From assembly GCA_018679695.1 (NCBI GenBank), contig JAHHKH010000466.1:1-9619 (forward strand): a DNA stretch of 9,619 bases, read 5' to 3'. The notes under the pieces are model-generated. The model ran no database searches. It saw nothing but the letters and a program-made list of their open reading frames with translations, and was not told where the DNA came from. Below are positions 6,052-9,619 of the stretch, one piece after another; position 1 is the first letter of the stretch; each line of letters begins with the position of its first letter. This stretch comes from Maribacter sp. (GTDB taxonomy: Bacteria; Bacteroidota; Bacteroidia; Flavobacteriales; Flavobacteriaceae). The translations under genes were made by a program, and so were the position numbers.

Positions 6052-6996
6052 TTAGTAAGTACACCTACAATTACTGATGCCTTGGAATAGATCAACACCC
6101 AATGTCACCACATGGGTTCCCGTACTATAGCCTAATATCTCATTCAAAATCACCTGATACGAATATCCGAAGTAAAAATTATTCTTCTTAAGACCAGCAA
6201 TAGGGGCAATATACAGGGGATCACCAATTTGATCGTTCAAAAAACGATAGGTCGCCCCAACATAATAGTAATCCTCAAATTCATACCATCTAAACTTTAC
6301 ATTCAAATCGGTTACCGACCTACCGTCACTTTCAAAGAGTTGAAAGAAAATAGAAGGTTCAATCTCAAGTTTGCTATTCTTGTTTTTAGTATACCTGTAT
6401 CCCGTATAGGCGTAGTAATTACGCAATGTATTTGGTTCAAAAACAGGGTTGAACCTAGTAAGGTCCTTATCCAATAAATTGGAAGCATTCAAACTAAAAT
6501 AAAACTTATCATAACGATACATGACCCCAACATCAAAGTTGTGGTTGGTGGTGGCCCTATCATCTGTAACACTTGGATCAAGTGCGTCAAAATTCTCTAT
6601 GTCTATTCGAAACTGGTTGAAATTATAGGAAAGTCCAAAGGAAAGAAACTCATCATCATACCTGTCCAATGTCAAATGGTGGGCAAACGATAATCTTGCC
6701 CCTCGTTGTCTGGTCTCACCATTACTATCATTATACAATAAGGCACCAATACCTGATCTTTCACCTATACGCATATCGGCAGCTAAAGACTGGGTATCTG
6801 GAGCATCCTTGATTCCCACCCATTGCGTAAGGCCGTTTACACGTATTTTCACGTGGTCACCAATACCTGCATAGGTTGGGGACATTACAAAGGGGTTATC
6901 TGCCAAATACTGCGAGAGCTGGGGTATGGTAAGCTCCTGTCCTTTGGCGGCAATAGCGCTTACTACTAGCAGAAATATCAAGAATTTATTTCGCAT
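6052..6996 (-). CDS. PorP/SprF family type IX secretion system membrane protein
   Basis: Predicted outer-membrane beta-barrel of 314 residues that partners a T9SS-secreted cell-surface protein. Its N-terminus is a signal peptide (residues 1-20, hydrophobic core, likely cut near AAKGQ). Next comes the family's typical start QLSQYLADNPFVMSPTYAGI, then NGLTQWVGIKDAP and TQSLAADM. The remainder alternates aromatic and polar residues in strand-like segments (YRYDKFYFSLNAS, DYYYVGATYRF, NNFYFGYSYQV), as expected for a barrel. In Flavobacterium johnsoniae, SprF is needed for export of the gliding adhesin SprB, and sprF lies just downstream of sprB. The same order is seen here, 18 bases after the SprB-type gene, which indicates an operon. 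An unusual point is a C-x-C pair (C310, C312) at the very C-terminus. Confidence 0.92.
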   Translation of the reverse strand: MRNKFLIFLLVVSAIAAKGQELTIPQLSQYLADNPFVMSPTYAGIGDHVKIRVNGLTQWVGIKDAPDTQSLAADMRIGERSGIGALLYNDSNGETRQRGARLSFAHHLTLDRYDDEFLSFGLSYNFNQFRIDIENFDALDPSVTDDRATTNHNFDVGVMYRYDKFYFSLNASNLLDKDLTRFNPVFEPNTLRNYYAYTGYRYTKNKNSKLEIEPSIFFQLFESDGRSVTDLNVKFRWYEFEDYYYVGATYRFLNDQIGDPLYIAPIAGLKKNNFYFGYSYQVILNEILGYSTGTHVVTLGVDLFQGISNCRCTY

Positions 6997-7014
6997 TATC
7001 GTTTTAGGTTAAGT

Positions 7015-9619
7015 TTATCGATATAGGGTAAAATGACCAATAAATTCGCGATCATCATTTTCTCCTTGCAACTTTATCACATACCAGTAATCCCCAGTAG
7101 GCAATTCAGCGCCATGGTAGGTTCCATCCCATCCGTTTTTGTCGACTACGTTGTCTTCCACCACTCTACCATAACGATCATAAATTTTAATTAGTATCTC
7201 TGGGAATCCTTCTAAATTATCCGGAATCCAGAAGTCATTATTGCCATCTCCATCGGGAGTAAAGAAGTTTGGAATTTCGATGTCAATAAACTCCATTGCA
7301 ATACTGGCAATCACCTCACATCCATTTTCATCAACAACCCTAACTTCAAAAGTATCGGTCCTATTTATGTAATAAGTATTATCATCTCCATTATCATCTC
7401 CATCAAAATAGAAGGTATATACTCCGGTTCCACCAGTTGCAACGGCTGTTATTTCATTGATGTTGTTATTTTGTAATTCCAACGTCAATGGCTCAAACCC
7501 TAAGATTTCGAAATCCACAGTATTAACACAACCATTTGAATGGGCGATGGTCAAAGAATGCATACCAGGGGCAATACTGGTGAAATCTGATGTCAATTGC
7601 ATATCGGCTGGATCCGTTGAGTCTAAAGCATACATTACATCATTTGACACCGATGGATCCTCCAAGGTCACCAAAATATAATTATCAGGGGTGTCTCCGG
7701 TACATTCGTATATGGGTTCCACAGTCGCATTCAGGTTTTGTCCTGGAGCCACTTCAACCACAATATTGTCTTCACAACCTTGGGCATCCCTAACGAATAT
7801 TAAGTAACTGCCTGCGGCAAGGTCCGTAAAATCAACCTGGTCTTGTACAAAGTTTGACATATCATTTATGCTTGTACTGTACGGAGCTGTACCACCTGTA
7901 ATTGTAACCGAAATAGTACCATTTTCTTCACCAATACAAATCTCTGGAGTTGAGGTGCCGGAGAATTGCAACATTTCAGGTTCGTCAATCGTATATTCAA
8001 GCAATTCGAAACATCCGTTCATATCCTGTGCGATTACCGTATAGTCACCAGGCGCCAAATCGGTAAATGTATTGATCGTATCAAACTGATTTAAATTTGG
8101 CGAAATTGCATATTGATAGCCGCCCGAACCACCTGACAGGGTAACTGTAATGCTACCGTTGGTATCACCAAAACAGCTAACATTCACAACATCCTCGGTA
8201 TAAGTTAAAGGTGTTGGCTCTGTAATGATCACCTCTTCAGCGGGGGCCGTACAGTCCTCACTATATACATTCACATAGTAAGTACCCGCAGCAAGACCCG
8301 TAAACTCACCCAGGCTTTGTGGACCGGAAATTCTAGAGGCCAATGTTAAGGCCACATCGGTATATAATTCATATTGATAGTTGCCCAGCCCACCCTCAGC
8401 ACTTGCATAGATTATAGCCGTCGCATCACCATTACAATTGATTATTGCCGCTGACCGGTCAACCGTCAATGTCAATGGCATAATGGCATTCTCAGTAATT
8501 TCATTGGAAGCTACTGACGTACAGGCGCCACCTAAATCCCTTACAAAGTATTGGTGTGGCCCTGCGCCCAAGGTACCGGTTTCCGGTAATGGCATTGGGT
8601 TGCTGGTCATTGGACTAAAGGTAATGTTGTCCAAGCTATATTCATAAGAACCACTTCCACCTGTTGCACTCAATTCGAATTCCACGCCGGTAGCACAGGT
8701 TAAAGGATCTGTACGTATGAGCGTTGCCTCGATTAAAGTGGGTTCGGTTATGGTAACTTGATTCGTTTCCACATCACAGTTCCAGCCATCTGAAACGGTT
8801 ATACTGTAGATTCCCGCGCCAAGATTAGTAAAATCAGGGCTGGTCTGTTGTCCTGAGGTAAAATCAATAGTCGTACCCGAAGCATCATAGTAATTCAATG
8901 AATATTCATAAGTCCCACTACCGTTGATAACATTATCGGCTGAAACCGTTCCGCTAGTGTCCCCATAACAAGTTAATGCGGTATTCAAAGGAATAGCGTT
9001 AGCCGTAACCGTAATTGGCATAACCAATAAGTTTGGATAGCTGTTTAGTATAGTACATCCACTGGCATCAACAACTTCAACCGAATAATCACCAGCATCC
9101 AGACCAGCGAAAACTGCTGCTGGAACATCAATCTCGGTATCAAATACTTCCCCAGTTGTCGTATTGGTCAAGGTAATGTCGTAAGGCGCATAACCTCCTG
9201 TTGGATTAATGCGTATCTCACCTTGGTTGTTGGTACAATAAACAGTTCCCAAAACGGTTGTGGTCTCTGTTAATGGCATATCTGGGGATAAAATAGTAAC
9301 CGTATTCGTATCATCGTCACAGAAGGGAATTGCGGTCTCTGTAACCCTTACATAGTAATTGCCACCCGAAAGCCCACTAATCGTTCTTGGGTTGTCACTT
9401 GTATCGGTGCTTACCGCAGCACCGACAGGATTGTCAGCACTATCGAACACCTGATAGTCATAGGTTCCTGTATAACCCGTAATATTGATTTCCAAAGAAC
9501 CGTTTCCATCCCCAAAACAAATTACAGGGTCAATTGCTATTGCCGTAACTTCAATTAGGTCGTATGGAGCTATTTCATACGGCAGCGTATCCACATAACA
9601 TCCTGTAGATGTATCAGTA
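7015..9619 (-). CDS. SprB-type repeat adhesin with T9SS type-B sorting domain, 5' end outside window
   Basis: C-terminal 867 residues of a large secreted surface protein; the frame stays open to the right edge and the true start is not in the window. Numbering from the first complete codon (9618-9616), there are nine tandem SprB-like repeats of about 70-90 residues, plus the tail of another at the edge. Repeats typically read C-x-G-D-x-x-G, then a strand-rich G-G-x-G-x-Y-x-Y core, an L-A-x-G-x-Y turn, a closing Cys and a TEP-like linker. All 18 cysteines sit at these repeat positions. Residues 782-867 form a type-B (gliding/CHU_C-type) T9SS sorting domain: IPNFFTPDGDGNNDFW, then KIYDRYGRVV, NGWDGTYHG, LPTGDYWYVI and FIGHFTLYR. 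The protein should be exported by T9SS and attached at the surface, possibly serving in gliding or adhesion. The PorP/SprF gene follows after 18 bases. Whether it is SprB itself or a paralogue cannot be told. Confidence 0.93.
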   Translation of the reverse strand, partial: TDTSTGCYVDTLPYEIAPYDLIEVTAIAIDPVICFGDGNGSLEINITGYTGTYDYQVFDSADNPVGAAVSTDTSDNPRTISGLSGGNYYVRVTETAIPFCDDDTNTVTILSPDMPLTETTTVLGTVYCTNNQGEIRINPTGGYAPYDITLTNTTTGEVFDTEIDVPAAVFAGLDAGDYSVEVVDASGCTILNSYPNLLVMPITVTANAIPLNTALTCYGDTSGTVSADNVINGSGTYEYSLNYYDASGTTIDFTSGQQTSPDFTNLGAGIYSITVSDGWNCDVETNQVTITEPTLIEATLIRTDPLTCATGVEFELSATGGSGSYEYSLDNITFSPMTSNPMPLPETGTLGAGPHQYFVRDLGGACTSVASNEITENAIMPLTLTVDRSAAIINCNGDATAIIYASAEGGLGNYQYELYTDVALTLASRISGPQSLGEFTGLAAGTYYVNVYSEDCTAPAEEVIITEPTPLTYTEDVVNVSCFGDTNGSITVTLSGGSGGYQYAISPNLNQFDTINTFTDLAPGDYTVIAQDMNGCFELLEYTIDEPEMLQFSGTSTPEICIGEENGTISVTITGGTAPYSTSINDMSNFVQDQVDFTDLAAGSYLIFVRDAQGCEDNIVVEVAPGQNLNATVEPIYECTGDTPDNYILVTLEDPSVSNDVMYALDSTDPADMQLTSDFTSIAPGMHSLTIAHSNGCVNTVDFEILGFEPLTLELQNNNINEITAVATGGTGVYTFYFDGDDNGDDNTYYINRTDTFEVRVVDENGCEVIASIAMEFIDIEIPNFFTPDGDGNNDFWIPDNLEGFPEILIKIYDRYGRVVEDNVVDKNGWDGTYHGAELPTGDYWYVIKLQGENDDREFIGHFTLYR

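Noticed and set aside
9592..9594. GTG as a start codon of the SprB-type gene
   Set aside because: The frame stays open upstream to the window edge and encodes the closing G-C of a preceding repeat, so this GTG is an internal valine codon.
5381..9619. Functional link between the duplicated tRNA-Cys genes and the cysteine-containing adhesin
   Set aside because: The adhesin has only about two percent cysteine and folB lies between. Nothing in the sequence supports the link beyond proximity.
7015..9619. Tandem repeats in the adhesin gene as a CRISPR or DNA-level repeat array
   Set aside because: The periodicity is in the protein (about 70-90 residues). The DNA copies are strongly diverged, with no constant direct repeat and spacer pattern.

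Overview
The window looks like chromosomal DNA from a member of the Flavobacteriaceae (Bacteroidota). Support comes from a type IX secretion type-B sorting domain, a PorP/SprF-family partner protein, several exact matches to the Bacteroidota promoter -7 element TAnnTTTG, A-rich leaders in place of Shine-Dalgarno sites, and a low G+C content. No species can be named from the sequence alone.

Left arm (1-1112, minus strand): rpiB (ribose-5-phosphate isomerase B) is followed downstream by a zinc/cation diffusion facilitator gene that runs off the left edge. Between rpiB and the divergent rnr lies a very AT-rich gap of about 610 bases (1113-1722) with no convincing gene. It holds the rpiB promoter and a cluster of seven DnaA-box-like 9-mers close to TTATCAACA. 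Both flanking genes are transcribed away from the gap. I consider it a candidate chromosomal replication origin. This is the most interesting structural signal in the window, and it is unproven.

Centre (1723-5379, plus strand): rnr (RNase R), a secreted head-GIN (DUF2807) protein and a LysE-family exporter form a probable operon. It ends at a strong hairpin terminator that can work on both strands.

Right arm (5381-9619, minus strand, converging on that terminator): reading in the direction of transcription, there is a large SprB-type repeat adhesin (5' end off the window), a PorP/SprF-family protein 18 bases after it, folB, and two tandem tRNA-Cys genes, each with its own promoter element and terminator. 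The adhesin and the PorP/SprF gene match the known pairing of a T9SS-secreted giant cell-surface protein with its dedicated outer-membrane partner. The second tRNA-Cys (5381-5451) has C in place of the nearly universal U33 but keeps compensated stems, so it is either an unusual functional variant or an early pseudogene.

Most of the window is ordinary flavobacterial housekeeping and surface biology. I did not find a clear new defence, mobile or biosynthetic system.
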